From: Alphaproteobacteria bacterium
Lineage (GTDB): Bacteria; Pseudomonadota; Alphaproteobacteria; Caulobacterales; Maricaulaceae
Length of the DNA stretch: 12,295 bases
NCBI GenBank assembly: GCA_030428405.1
Contig: JAUIEH010000032.1
Span: 1-12,295, forward strand
Reading direction: 5' to 3'
The notes beneath the pieces were generated by a model. It did not search any database. It saw only the letters and a program-made list of their open reading frames with translations, and was not told where the DNA came from. Each line of letters opens with the position of its first letter. The stretch's first letter is position 1. Made by a program: the position numbers and the translations under genes. Below are positions 1 to 5,874 of the stretch, in pieces.

Positions 1-50
1 CCGCGGATGACGGGCTGGTCATATCCGAGCCAGGCGCGCTAAGCCCCACC

Positions 51-1475
51 ATGGCGTTTGACACGACCTATGAACCTGAACCGCGATTTCCAGCGCTCGG
101 CGAGGCGTTTGGCGATCCCGTCGCGCCGGCGGCGTTCCCGGCGCCCGTACTTCGACGCTGGGACGAACGTGCTGCTGAGCGCATCGGCCTGTCGGGGCTG
201 AGCGAAAGTGAGAAGGCGCGTCACTTCGCGGCGTTTGAGCCGTTGCCTGACAATCTCAATCCGCCGCTGGCCATGCGCTATCACGGCCATCAGTTCCGGG
301 TCTACAATCCCGATATCGGCGACGGGCGCGGTTTTTTGTTCGCGCAGCTGCGCGCGGCGGACGGCCGCTTGCTCGACATTGGCACGAAGGGGACAGGGCG
401 CACGCCATGGTCGCGCACGGGCGATGGGCGCATGACTTTGCAGGGCGGTGTGCGCGAGGTGTTGATCGCGGCCTTTCTCGAAGCCGCGGGCGTGCCGGGC
501 TGTTCCATTCTTTCGCTTTGCGAAACTGGCGAGGCGCTGGAGCGTTATGACGAGCCAAGTCCCGCGCGCGGAGCTGTCCTGTCGCGCGTGCAGCACGGCT
601 ATGTCCGGATAGGAACGTTTGAACGTCATGCGCGGGAGAACGCGCCGGAGCGCATCACGGCGCTGGTCGATTATTGCGCGGAACTCTATTTCCCGGACCT
701 GCTCGAACTGGCGGGCGCGGAGCGCGCGCTTGGGCTTTTGAGTCATGCAATTGAAGCCAACGCGAAACTGGTCGCGACCTGGATGGCGGCGGGCTTCGTT
801 CACGGCGTGATGAATTCGGACAATATGACCGTAACGGGCGAGAGCTTCGATTACGGACCGTCGCGGTTCATTCCCGTGTTCGAGCCTGAGTACACGGCCG
901 CCTATTTCGACCAGGGCGGCATTTACGCTTTTGCACGACAAGCCGAGTCTGCGCTTTGGAACCTGCACCGATTGGCGGAGTGTCTGAGCCTTGTCGCCCC
1001 GTTTGAGGCGTTGACGGAACGTCTCGGCGGCTTTGAGCCGAGCTATCATAGCGCGCTCGGCGAAGCGTTTTGTCTGCGCTTCGGCGTGAAGCCGTCAGGC
1101 GGTTCGCGTGATCTGGAGCTCGTGCGCGCCGCGATGAGCTTTGCGCGACAATCGCGGGTCTTGTTCGAAGACATGTTCTTCGACTGGTTTGCCGGCGCGC
1201 TGGCGAGAGAGAGCGCGCTCTCAGGCCCGCGCGCATCTTACTATTCCGGCGATGCTTTCGATGCGTTCCACAATTCGCTCGGCGCCCTCGAACCGTACGG
1301 CGAATTCGCGCACAGGCACGCCTATTTTCAACGCGAAGCGCCTGTCCGCCTCACCATCGACGTCATGCGCGCCATCTGGGCCGACATCGAAGAACATGAC
1401 GACTGGACGAGCTTCAACGAAACGCTCGCCGCCATCGACGACATGCGCGACGGGTTTGGTCTTGCGCCGGACTAA
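51..1475 (+). CDS. selO: Protein adenylyltransferase SelO (YdiU/UPF0061 family)
   Basis: SelO is a pseudokinase-fold enzyme that transfers AMP from ATP to Ser/Thr/Tyr of target proteins and is linked to redox stress. The family pattern is clear: RYHGHQFRVYNPDIGDGRG at 76-94, GTKGTGRTPWSRTGDGR at 111-127 with nucleotide-binding K113, E136 in the following helix, and HGVMNSDNM at 251-259 with the expected catalytic base D257, metal ligand N258 and D267 in FDYGP. The 474-residue length fits the short SelO form; there is no C-terminal selenocysteine, as is usual in bacteria. The ATG at 51 is chosen because the family starts near a FD-x-x-Y motif (here FDTTY at 3-7). The frame stays open upstream to the window edge and there is no clear Shine-Dalgarno, so a slightly earlier start cannot be excluded. 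It appears to be a stand-alone chromosomal gene. Confidence 0.95.
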   Translation: MAFDTTYEPEPRFPALGEAFGDPVAPAAFPAPVLRRWDERAAERIGLSGLSESEKARHFAAFEPLPDNLNPPLAMRYHGHQFRVYNPDIGDGRGFLFAQLRAADGRLLDIGTKGTGRTPWSRTGDGRMTLQGGVREVLIAAFLEAAGVPGCSILSLCETGEALERYDEPSPARGAVLSRVQHGYVRIGTFERHARENAPERITALVDYCAELYFPDLLELAGAERALGLLSHAIEANAKLVATWMAAGFVHGVMNSDNMTVTGESFDYGPSRFIPVFEPEYTAAYFDQGGIYAFARQAESALWNLHRLAECLSLVAPFEALTERLGGFEPSYHSALGEAFCLRFGVKPSGGSRDLELVRAAMSFARQSRVLFEDMFFDWFAGALARESALSGPRASYYSGDAFDAFHNSLGALEPYGEFAHRHAYFQREAPVRLTIDVMRAIWADIEEHDDWTSFNETLAAIDDMRDGFGLAPD

Positions 1476-1563
1476 TCGCAGGCGTGGACTCCACCGCCCC
1501 AATTCGGCCCTAAGCGGCGCCTCAACTCGCTTCCGGTGTTCGCTGCGGTAAGGGATGAAAGCG

Positions 1564-2016
1564 ATGCGGAAACTGATGATTGGCGCAAGCGCTCTGGCGA
1601 TGGCGTCGGCGAGCGGCGCAGCCTTCGCGGACGAGGCTTGGAACTCCACGTTCGGCACGGTCGAGTGGGAGACGCAGGTCGGCGAGACGGTGGTGTTCAG
1701 CTATTCCGCGCCAAGCGGGTCTGGCGCTGCGCGCGTTTTTATCGAGGACGCCCATGCGAGCATGCTGGCGAATGAGCGCGGCAGCTATTCCGGCTATTGG
1801 ATCGAATATGATCAGCAGGAAGTCTGCGAAGCTTCGCTGACCGATCCGCTGGGCGGTCAGTCGCGCAATTGGGGCCGGTTTGAGATCACCTTCGTCCGCG
1901 AGGGCTTTCCGAGCGACTGGACGGCGCAATGGGGCTATTGCTTCGCCGATCCGGATGAAAACTGGATTGGTCACGCCTTGCTTGGCGAAGGTGAGGCGTA
2001 TCCGCCGCCGAATTAA
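1564..2016 (+). CDS. Small secreted protein of unknown function
   Basis: I do not recognise the family. The N-terminus is a typical Sec signal peptide: basic MRK, a hydrophobic Ala/Met-rich core, and an AFA cleavage site after about residue 22, leaving a mature protein of about 128 residues that begins DEAW. The mature part is acidic and aromatic-rich (many W, Y and F) with two cysteines (EVCEA and GYCFAD) that could form one disulfide in the periplasm. The ATG at 1564 is preferred because AAGGGA lies about 8 bases upstream; an ATG at 1555 is in frame but sits directly on that purine tract. It lies 88 bases after selO and 140 before the next gene, so it is probably transcribed alone. A periplasmic or outer-surface role is inferred only from the signal peptide. 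Confidence 0.75.
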   Translation: MRKLMIGASALAMASASGAAFADEAWNSTFGTVEWETQVGETVVFSYSAPSGSGAARVFIEDAHASMLANERGSYSGYWIEYDQQEVCEASLTDPLGGQSRNWGRFEITFVREGFPSDWTAQWGYCFADPDENWIGHALLGEGEAYPPPN

Positions 2017-2156
2017 GCCTGCGGCGCATTTGCAACGCTGACAGGTCAAAGCCAGCGAAGCATTAACGGCATCGTTGCGCCGACGTGGTCTAATCGTGCG
2101 AAATCGGCTGCGGCGCTTGGCTTGCAGCGTCGCGACGGAGAGACCACGTCACCGCA

Positions 2157-2819
2157 ATGACGCATCATCGCGCAGCCGCCGCCAATTTCACCCGCGCCGA
2201 ACGCATCGCCGACGTCGTCGTGCATTCCGTCGGTCTGGTTCTGACCGCGATCGGTCTGCCGTTTCTCTTCATCGCCGGTTTCAGCGCAGGCTCGGCCGCG
2301 CTCGCCGTCAGCCTGCCGCTTTATGGCGTTGGCCTCGTGGCGATGCTGGTGGCGTCGTTGCTCTATAACGCCTGGGCGCCGTCGCGGACCAAGGAAGTGC
2401 TCTTGCGCTTCGACCACGCCGCCATCTTCCTGATGATCGCCGGCACTTATTCGCCGTTCGCGCTCGCCATGATGGGCGGGGCGTGGGGCATCAGCCTGTT
2501 CTCGGTGCTTTGGTCGCTCGCCGGTATTGGCGTGATCGGCTCGCTCATTCTCGGGCGCGGCATGGCGCGCTTCATGGTGGTGTTGTGTCTCGCCATGGGC
2601 TGGAGCGTCATCGTTGCGATCTACCCCTTGCTGCAATCGGTCAGCACGACGGTCATCGTGCTTCTGGCGGCGGGCGGCGTCGCTTATTCCGCTGGGGTGA
2701 TCTTCCATGTGCGCGAGCGCTGGCCGTTCAACAATGTCGCCTGGCACGGCTTCGTCGTTGCGGCTGCGGCGTGCCATTTCTTCGCGGTTCTGGTCGCCGT
2801 CAGCGACTACGCGGCGTAG
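2157..2819 (+). CDS. Hemolysin III / PAQR-family membrane protein (YqfA/TrhA-like)
   Basis: This 220-residue protein has seven hydrophobic segments and the PAQR/HlyIII signature. Visible are ERIADVVVHSVG near the N-terminus (15-26), FDHAAIFLMIAGTYSPF at 85-101 carrying H87, and AWHGFVVAAAACHFFAV at 195-211 carrying H197 and H207. In related proteins conserved histidines of these segments bind a metal at the cytoplasmic face. The position four residues before H197, usually His in a H-x3-H pair, is Asn193 here, so the metal site may be altered. Family members affect membrane homeostasis and were first described as haemolysins; haemolytic activity should not be assumed. The ATG at 2157 is consistent with the usual N-terminus; a weak GGAGAG lies about 13 bases upstream. 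Confidence 0.9.
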   Translation: MTHHRAAAANFTRAERIADVVVHSVGLVLTAIGLPFLFIAGFSAGSAALAVSLPLYGVGLVAMLVASLLYNAWAPSRTKEVLLRFDHAAIFLMIAGTYSPFALAMMGGAWGISLFSVLWSLAGIGVIGSLILGRGMARFMVVLCLAMGWSVIVAIYPLLQSVSTTVIVLLAAGGVAYSAGVIFHVRERWPFNNVAWHGFVVAAAACHFFAVLVAVSDYAA

Positions 2820-2921
2820 CCCGCGAGAGATTATTCGACGCCGCAATCAAGTTCTTGTGCGACGCAGAACTTGCGCGTAGTTTCCCGCCTCCGCGCGAGC
2901 GGGTTGATTTGTCAATGGCGG

Positions 2922-2997
2922 GCCGCCTTAGCTCAGTTGGTAGAGCATCGCATTCGTAATGCGGGGGTCGCGTGTTCGAGTCACGCAGGCGGCACCA
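2922..2997 (+). tRNA. tRNA-Thr (anticodon CGT)
   Basis: A full cloverleaf can be folded by hand. The acceptor stem is GCCGCCT (2922-2928) with AGGCGGC (2987-2993), the D stem GCTC/GAGC (2931-2946), the anticodon stem TCGCA/TGCGG (2948-2964) with loop TTCGTAA and anticodon CGT at 2955-2957, a five-base variable loop, and the T stem GCGTG/CACGC around TTCGAGT (2970-2986). Discriminator A2994 is followed by an encoded CCA at 2995-2997. It reads ACG (Thr). The only mismatch-like pair is a T-G wobble at the base of the anticodon stem. Genes beyond it change from housekeeping to element-like, so its 3' end is a candidate attachment site. Confidence 0.97.
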
Positions 2998-3100
2998 CCC
3001 GAAATGACCGTCCCGCAAGGGAAATCGGCCAGAATTAACCGCTTGGAAACCGCGCCGCCGCGAAGCCCGCCTATCAGGTGGCTATTATTTCGGCGGAACG

Positions 3101-3982
3101 ATGCGATTTGACGGCACGTATCTCGGCCCACTCGGGCTCGCGAGCATGGGATTGCTGGCGGCGTCCGGAGCGGCGAACGTCACCAAGGCGGTTTCATTCG
3201 CGCCCGCTGAGCCTACGCTCGCCGGCCTGCCAATCTATCAGATCCTCGCCGCGCTGATCGCGGTGGCGGTCGTGGTCGCCGTGTGGCGCCTGCCGAAGCT
3301 GAGCGTGGGCCTGCGCGCGGCCGGAGAGGCCGGCGCGGCGACGCTCGCGTCCCTATTGCTCCTCCTCAGCGCGCTGGTCGACGCGGGGCTGTCCTATATG
3401 GCGATGGCGGACGCACGCGCGGCCGTGCTCGCCCAGCACGGCGCGCTGGACGCGCAACGTGAACTGGCTCGAGTGGATGACCAGGCGGAGGAGGCGCGTC
3501 GTGTTCGCGCCGTGATGACCGCGCCGGCGTTGGTGAGCGACAATGATCGCGAGCGCGAGTTCGCCGTTCGCGCCATCCAACGCGAATGCGGGATCCTGGC
3601 CGATGGAGTTTTCGGGGGCGACACGCAGGGGTGCGTGTCTGATCGCCTGAACGCGCTCGCCGCTGAGCGGGCCACGCTCCGGATCCGGCGCGATGAGCTG
3701 CGCGGTGTCATCGCCGCCGCTGAGCGCGACACGGTTCCGCTGTGGGTTCTGCTGATGCTCGCGATCGGCGTCGATGGATATCTCCTGATCGCCTTCTCGG
3801 CGATAGCGCGGGCGCGTCGGCAAAACGCGCTCGTGGGCGGATCAGGCGATCGTCCGGCCGCAGCGAATGACATGGTCGCGGTCGCCGCCTATGTGCGCGA
3901 CGGTCGGCCGGTGAGGGCGCATACGCGCTCGCCGCGAGGCGGGGGGCGTAGGTCGGCTTCACCTAGACAAAGCGCGGTATAG
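3101..3982 (+). CDS. Four-helix membrane protein with a coiled-coil-like soluble loop, unknown function
   Basis: Not recognised. The 293-residue protein shows four probable membrane segments at about 9-26, 44-63, 77-102 and 212-236. Between the third and fourth lies a roughly 110-residue charged helical stretch (Arg/Glu/Ala-rich, about 103-211) likely to form a coiled coil, with two cysteines (C163 and C178) flanking a glycine-rich turn. The C-terminal 55 residues are basic and Gly/Arg/Ser-rich and look disordered. The ATG at 3101 has GGCGGA four bases upstream. It is the first gene after the tRNA, a place where elements usually keep an integrase, but no recombinase motif is present. An accessory phage or element membrane protein is the most I can infer. 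Confidence 0.7.
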   Translation: MRFDGTYLGPLGLASMGLLAASGAANVTKAVSFAPAEPTLAGLPIYQILAALIAVAVVVAVWRLPKLSVGLRAAGEAGAATLASLLLLLSALVDAGLSYMAMADARAAVLAQHGALDAQRELARVDDQAEEARRVRAVMTAPALVSDNDREREFAVRAIQRECGILADGVFGGDTQGCVSDRLNALAAERATLRIRRDELRGVIAAAERDTVPLWVLLMLAIGVDGYLLIAFSAIARARRQNALVGGSGDRPAAANDMVAVAAYVRDGRPVRAHTRSPRGGGRRSASPRQSAV

Positions 3983-4021
3983 TGGCGCTACACTCAGTTT
4001 CTGAACAAGGGAATGTTTCCG

Positions 4022-4324
4022 ATGATTAAGCATCTGCTGCCGGGCGAGCAACACACGGACGCGACCAGCGTCGACGAAGCCGAGCACCTTGCCGCCGCTC
4101 TAGATAAGCTAATGCCGTTTCTGAGCCGCAGAAACGCTCTCCCTGCAGATGGCGATGCTTTGCTCGGCTGGGGACAGGTGGCGCGATCGCCAGCCGAGAG
4201 GTTGCGCGACGAGGCGGACTTCATCGAGGCTCACGACGCCGCCCTCGACGATGTTAAATTGAAGCTGGGTCGTTATCTGTATGCGAAGCGAATGGAGCGC
4301 GAGACCTCTTCCGGCGGGCTCTGA
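4022..4324 (+). CDS. Hypothetical protein, 100 residues
   Basis: No recognisable domain. The product is soluble, helical and acidic, with a central segment containing GWGQVARSPAERLRDEADF and a basic C-terminal helix (KLKLGRYLYAKRMERE). Start choice: AAGGGA at 4007-4012 is well spaced for the ATG at 4022, while the in-frame ATG at 4013 directly abuts it. A TATAGT hexamer at 3979-3984 could be a -10 element, but no good -35 accompanies it. The gene ends just before a GC hairpin (4354-4371) and the promoter of the next gene, so it may be a short separate transcript or the end of the 3101 unit. Confidence 0.65.
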   Translation: MIKHLLPGEQHTDATSVDEAEHLAAALDKLMPFLSRRNALPADGDALLGWGQVARSPAERLRDEADFIEAHDAALDDVKLKLGRYLYAKRMERETSSGGL

Positions 4325-4353
4325 GCTGAGCGCTCGCCGCGAGGCGGTGGCCG

Positions 4354-4371
4354 GCGGCGCGCTGACGCCGC
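4354..4371 (+). terminator. GC-rich stem-loop, possible terminator
   Basis: GCGGCG at 4354-4359 pairs with CGCCGC at 4366-4371 around a six-base loop. It sits 30 bases after the stop at 4324 and just ahead of the promoter for the next gene. No T-tract follows, so rho-independent termination is uncertain. Confidence 0.35.
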
Positions 4372-4395
4372 GCGAAATATTTCCGAAAATAGTTG

Positions 4396-4432
4396 TTGAC
4401 TCTGCATACTGACGTGTCCTAATTTTAGGACA
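4396..4432 (+). promoter_or_regulatory. Sigma70-like promoter with palindromic operator over the -10
   Basis: TTGACT at 4396-4401 and TAATTT at 4420-4425 are spaced by 18 bases. The perfect palindrome TGTCCTAA-TT-TTAGGACA (4415-4432) covers the -10 and the predicted start of transcription, the classic geometry for repression by a dimeric regulator. GACTC at 4398-4402, a GANTC site, overlaps the -35. The controlled gene begins at 4479. Which protein binds is not known; element-encoded HTH proteins (8018-8440, 5104-5328, 8655-8939) are candidates. Confidence 0.6.
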
Positions 4433-4478
4433 TGAAGCGCAGGGCGATGGGTCCGCGCGACAGGGCGAGGAGCCTGAC

Positions 4479-5051
4479 ATGACGACGAAAGCGCACCTTC
4501 ACGCAGCAGCGGTGATGAACGACTGGCGCGACGCGCGCGATTACATCAGCCGCGAAGTTAACGCGGTCTGCGAGTATTTCTCGGACGACTTTTTCCATGA
4601 CTGGGCGCACAACCCGGATCGCCGCTGGGCGACGGCGCGCTACGACGAGCGCCTCCGGCTGATCGCCAAATTTGTCGCCGACGCGACCTTCGTGAACGCG
4701 ATGGAGCTGGTCAACGAGCACGAGAGCGCTCAGGCCGCGAAGCGCGCGAAGGCTGATCGCCGCTCGGTCGCCGAGGAAGCGGCCTTCAAGCAGCTGACCG
4801 AGGCCCAGCTCAAAGACCTAGCGATCACGATCGCGGAAAGCCGCGAGATGGGTTACGGCGACGACAGCACGCATGACGCGCTCGCCCGGACGATTGCGGA
4901 CTCCGGCGCGGCTTACGACGACGAGGCGCAGCGCCTTGCCTATTACATCGTCCACGACCGCCGCTGCACGATCGAAACCGAAACCTGCTTCTATATCGGG
5001 CACGCGCTCGGAAACGGCGCCTTCCGCTGCCTGACGGTTCCCAAGGACTAA
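4479..5051 (+). CDS. Hypothetical protein, 190 residues
   Basis: I recognise no family. The protein is soluble, rich in Ala, Asp, Glu and Arg, and mainly helical. It has an aromatic cluster near residues 30-50 (EYFSDDFFHDWAHNPDRRW), a charged middle (about 85-115) and three cysteines, two of them in RRCTIETETCFYIG near the C-terminus. The start is well supported: GAGGAG lies seven bases before the ATG. It is the first gene behind an operator-controlled promoter and is followed by a strong stem-loop and then a small HTH gene. That position suggests an early-expressed element gene, but no function can be assigned. Confidence 0.75.
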   Translation: MTTKAHLHAAAVMNDWRDARDYISREVNAVCEYFSDDFFHDWAHNPDRRWATARYDERLRLIAKFVADATFVNAMELVNEHESAQAAKRAKADRRSVAEEAAFKQLTEAQLKDLAITIAESREMGYGDDSTHDALARTIADSGAAYDDEAQRLAYYIVHDRRCTIETETCFYIGHALGNGAFRCLTVPKD

Positions 5052-5059
5052 GAACGAAC

Positions 5060-5084
5060 GCGGCGCCGGATCACCCGGCGCCGC
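5060..5084 (+). terminator. Strong 10-bp stem-loop, terminator or attenuator
   Basis: GCGGCGCCGG (5060-5069) pairs perfectly with CCGGCGCCGC (5075-5084) around the loop ATCAC, nine bases after the stop codon at 5051. The following TCTCGTTT is only a weak T-tract, so it may act as a partial terminator or an mRNA-stabilising structure ahead of the HTH gene at 5104. Confidence 0.55.
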
Positions 5085-5103
5085 TCTCGTTTGGGAGGAT
5101 GAT

Positions 5104-5328
5104 ATGACCGCAGACGATCTCAAAGCGCTCGGCGAAGCGGTCTTCGGGCCGAGCTGGCAAACCCCGCTCGCCGCCGCGCTGGGCGTCAATGACCGCACCG
5201 TGCGCCGGCTTGCGGCCGGCACGCACGATATCCACGCGCAGATGGAGATTGATATCCTGACCGCGCTGCGCAAGCGCGCTGACGCGGCCGACCAGGCGAT
5301 CCGCGACTACGAGAAGCGGCGTCAATAG
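5104..5328 (+). CDS. Small helix-turn-helix DNA-binding protein
   Basis: A 74-residue protein with an HTH at about residues 17-38 (SWQTPLAAALGVNDRTVRRL), followed by a short helix and a charged Arg/Asp/Glu tail. Small proteins of this layout are common in alphaproteobacterial prophages and are annotated as transcriptional regulators; the DNA target is unknown. The start is firm: GGGAGG is five bases from the ATG. It lies downstream of the 5060-5084 stem-loop, so its level may depend on read-through. Its last seven bases overlap, tail to tail, the end of the minus-strand microprotein gene at 5322-5489. Confidence 0.8.
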   Translation: MTADDLKALGEAVFGPSWQTPLAAALGVNDRTVRRLAAGTHDIHAQMEIDILTALRKRADAADQAIRDYEKRRQ

Positions 5329-5489
5329 CTGCGGTTCGCTACACTGACGATCGCATGCTGGCATCGCCTGATCTCATCAAACGCCCGGCTCAGCGCGCGA
5401 CGTTGGCGCACGATGCGCGCGTCGAGCGCGATGAAGGCGAGGGCCATTCCGCCCACGCATCCGAGTACAAAAACGCTCAGCACCACCAT
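5322..5489 (-). CDS. Membrane microprotein, 55 residues (third of three)
   Basis: A short gene I translated by hand. The ATG at 5489-5487 has a near-perfect GGGGAGGAG five bases upstream and the frame ends at TGA 5324-5322. The protein begins MVVLSVFVLGCVGGMALAFI, one transmembrane helix at about 2-23, followed by a basic cytoplasmic tail with a helical RIVRQRRALSRAFDEIRR segment. It lies 34 bases after the previous microprotein and is the last gene of the minus-strand operon. It resembles its two upstream neighbours in plan (N-terminal helix, short charged tail) but not in sequence. Function is unknown; superinfection exclusion and membrane-anchored regulation are possibilities without direct evidence. 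Confidence 0.65.
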   Translation of the reverse strand: MVVLSVFVLGCVGGMALAFIALDARIVRQRRALSRAFDEIRRCQHAIVSVANRSY

Positions 5490-5523
5490 TTCACTCCTCC
5501 CCAGTTATTGCCGTTCTTTTGCT

Positions 5524-5694
5524 CTAAAGGCGATAATGCGTATACGTGCGGCCATCAGGCGCGCGGCGAATGCAGTAGATAATGTTTTCGACGGTGCCTC
5601 GCGCGAGCCGGAACAAGAAGCTTACGAGACAAAGCATCACGCCCCAACCGACTGCGCCGGTCAAGATAACGATTACAACGTACACCCACATCAT
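5524..5694 (-). CDS. Membrane microprotein, 56 residues (second of three)
   Basis: Translated by hand. Two adjacent ATG codons (5694 and 5691) follow GGAGG; the second is better spaced, and both give the same protein apart from one Met. The product starts MMWVYVVIVILTGAVGWGVM and has a single long hydrophobic helix (about 3-28), then a basic tail FRLARGTVENIIYCIRR and a polar end with several Tyr. The stop is TAG at 5526-5524. It begins only 12-15 bases after the stop of the first microprotein, consistent with one transcript. I recognise no family. Confidence 0.65.
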   Translation of the reverse strand: MMWVYVVIVILTGAVGWGVMLCLVSFLFRLARGTVENIIYCIRRAPDGRTYTHYRL

Positions 5695-5706
5695 CACCTC
5701 CATCGA

Positions 5707-5874
5707 CTACAGCCGCTCTGGTCCCTCATAAAGATATTCGTCGTCCCGCAGCTCCGGTGGCTTCCGTGGACGGATAGCATTGTGGGCCGCTCTCAACGTC
5801 ATAAAACTGAGCGGGGCAAGGCAGATCAGCGCGGCGATACCCCAGATTGTTAGGACCAATTCTTCGAAGCTCAT
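5707..5874 (-). CDS. Membrane microprotein, 55 residues (first of three)
   Basis: The ATG at 5874-5872 overlaps the methyltransferase stop codon by one base (TGATG) and is preceded by an excellent GGGAGGGAGGAG, so translation is probably coupled. The protein MSFEELVLTIWGIAALICLA has one transmembrane helix at about 6-28, a short basic stretch (RAAHNAIRPRKPPELR) and an acidic, Tyr-containing end. A longer reading from 5907 exists in this frame but would start inside the methyltransferase and upstream of the ribosome-binding site. No known family is recognised. It heads a run of three similarly built microproteins. Confidence 0.75.
   Translation of the reverse strand: MSFEELVLTIWGIAALICLAPLSFMTLRAAHNAIRPRKPPELRDDEYLYEGPERL

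Noticed and set aside
39..1049. Long minus-strand open frame opposite selO
   Set aside because: Arg-rich, low-complexity translation with no motif; antisense to a clear SelO gene in high-GC DNA, where such shadows are common.
2046..2846. Long minus-strand frame opposite the HlyIII gene
   Set aside because: Translation is dominated by His/Arg/Glu/Asp as expected for the complement of a membrane-protein gene; no domain and no start signal.
2884..2903. CCCGC/GCGGG inverted repeat before the tRNA as a terminator
   Set aside because: Only five pairs with a ten-base loop and no T-tract; too weak to list.
3986..5345. Repeated GCTACACT near 3987 and 5338 as a shared regulatory site
   Set aside because: Also occurs inside the helicase gene near 10601 and has no constant spacing to starts; likely chance.
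5355..5853. Plus-strand frames across the microprotein region
   Set aside because: Low-complexity translations without ribosome-binding sites; the minus strand has three frames with GGAGG sites and hydrophobic N-termini.
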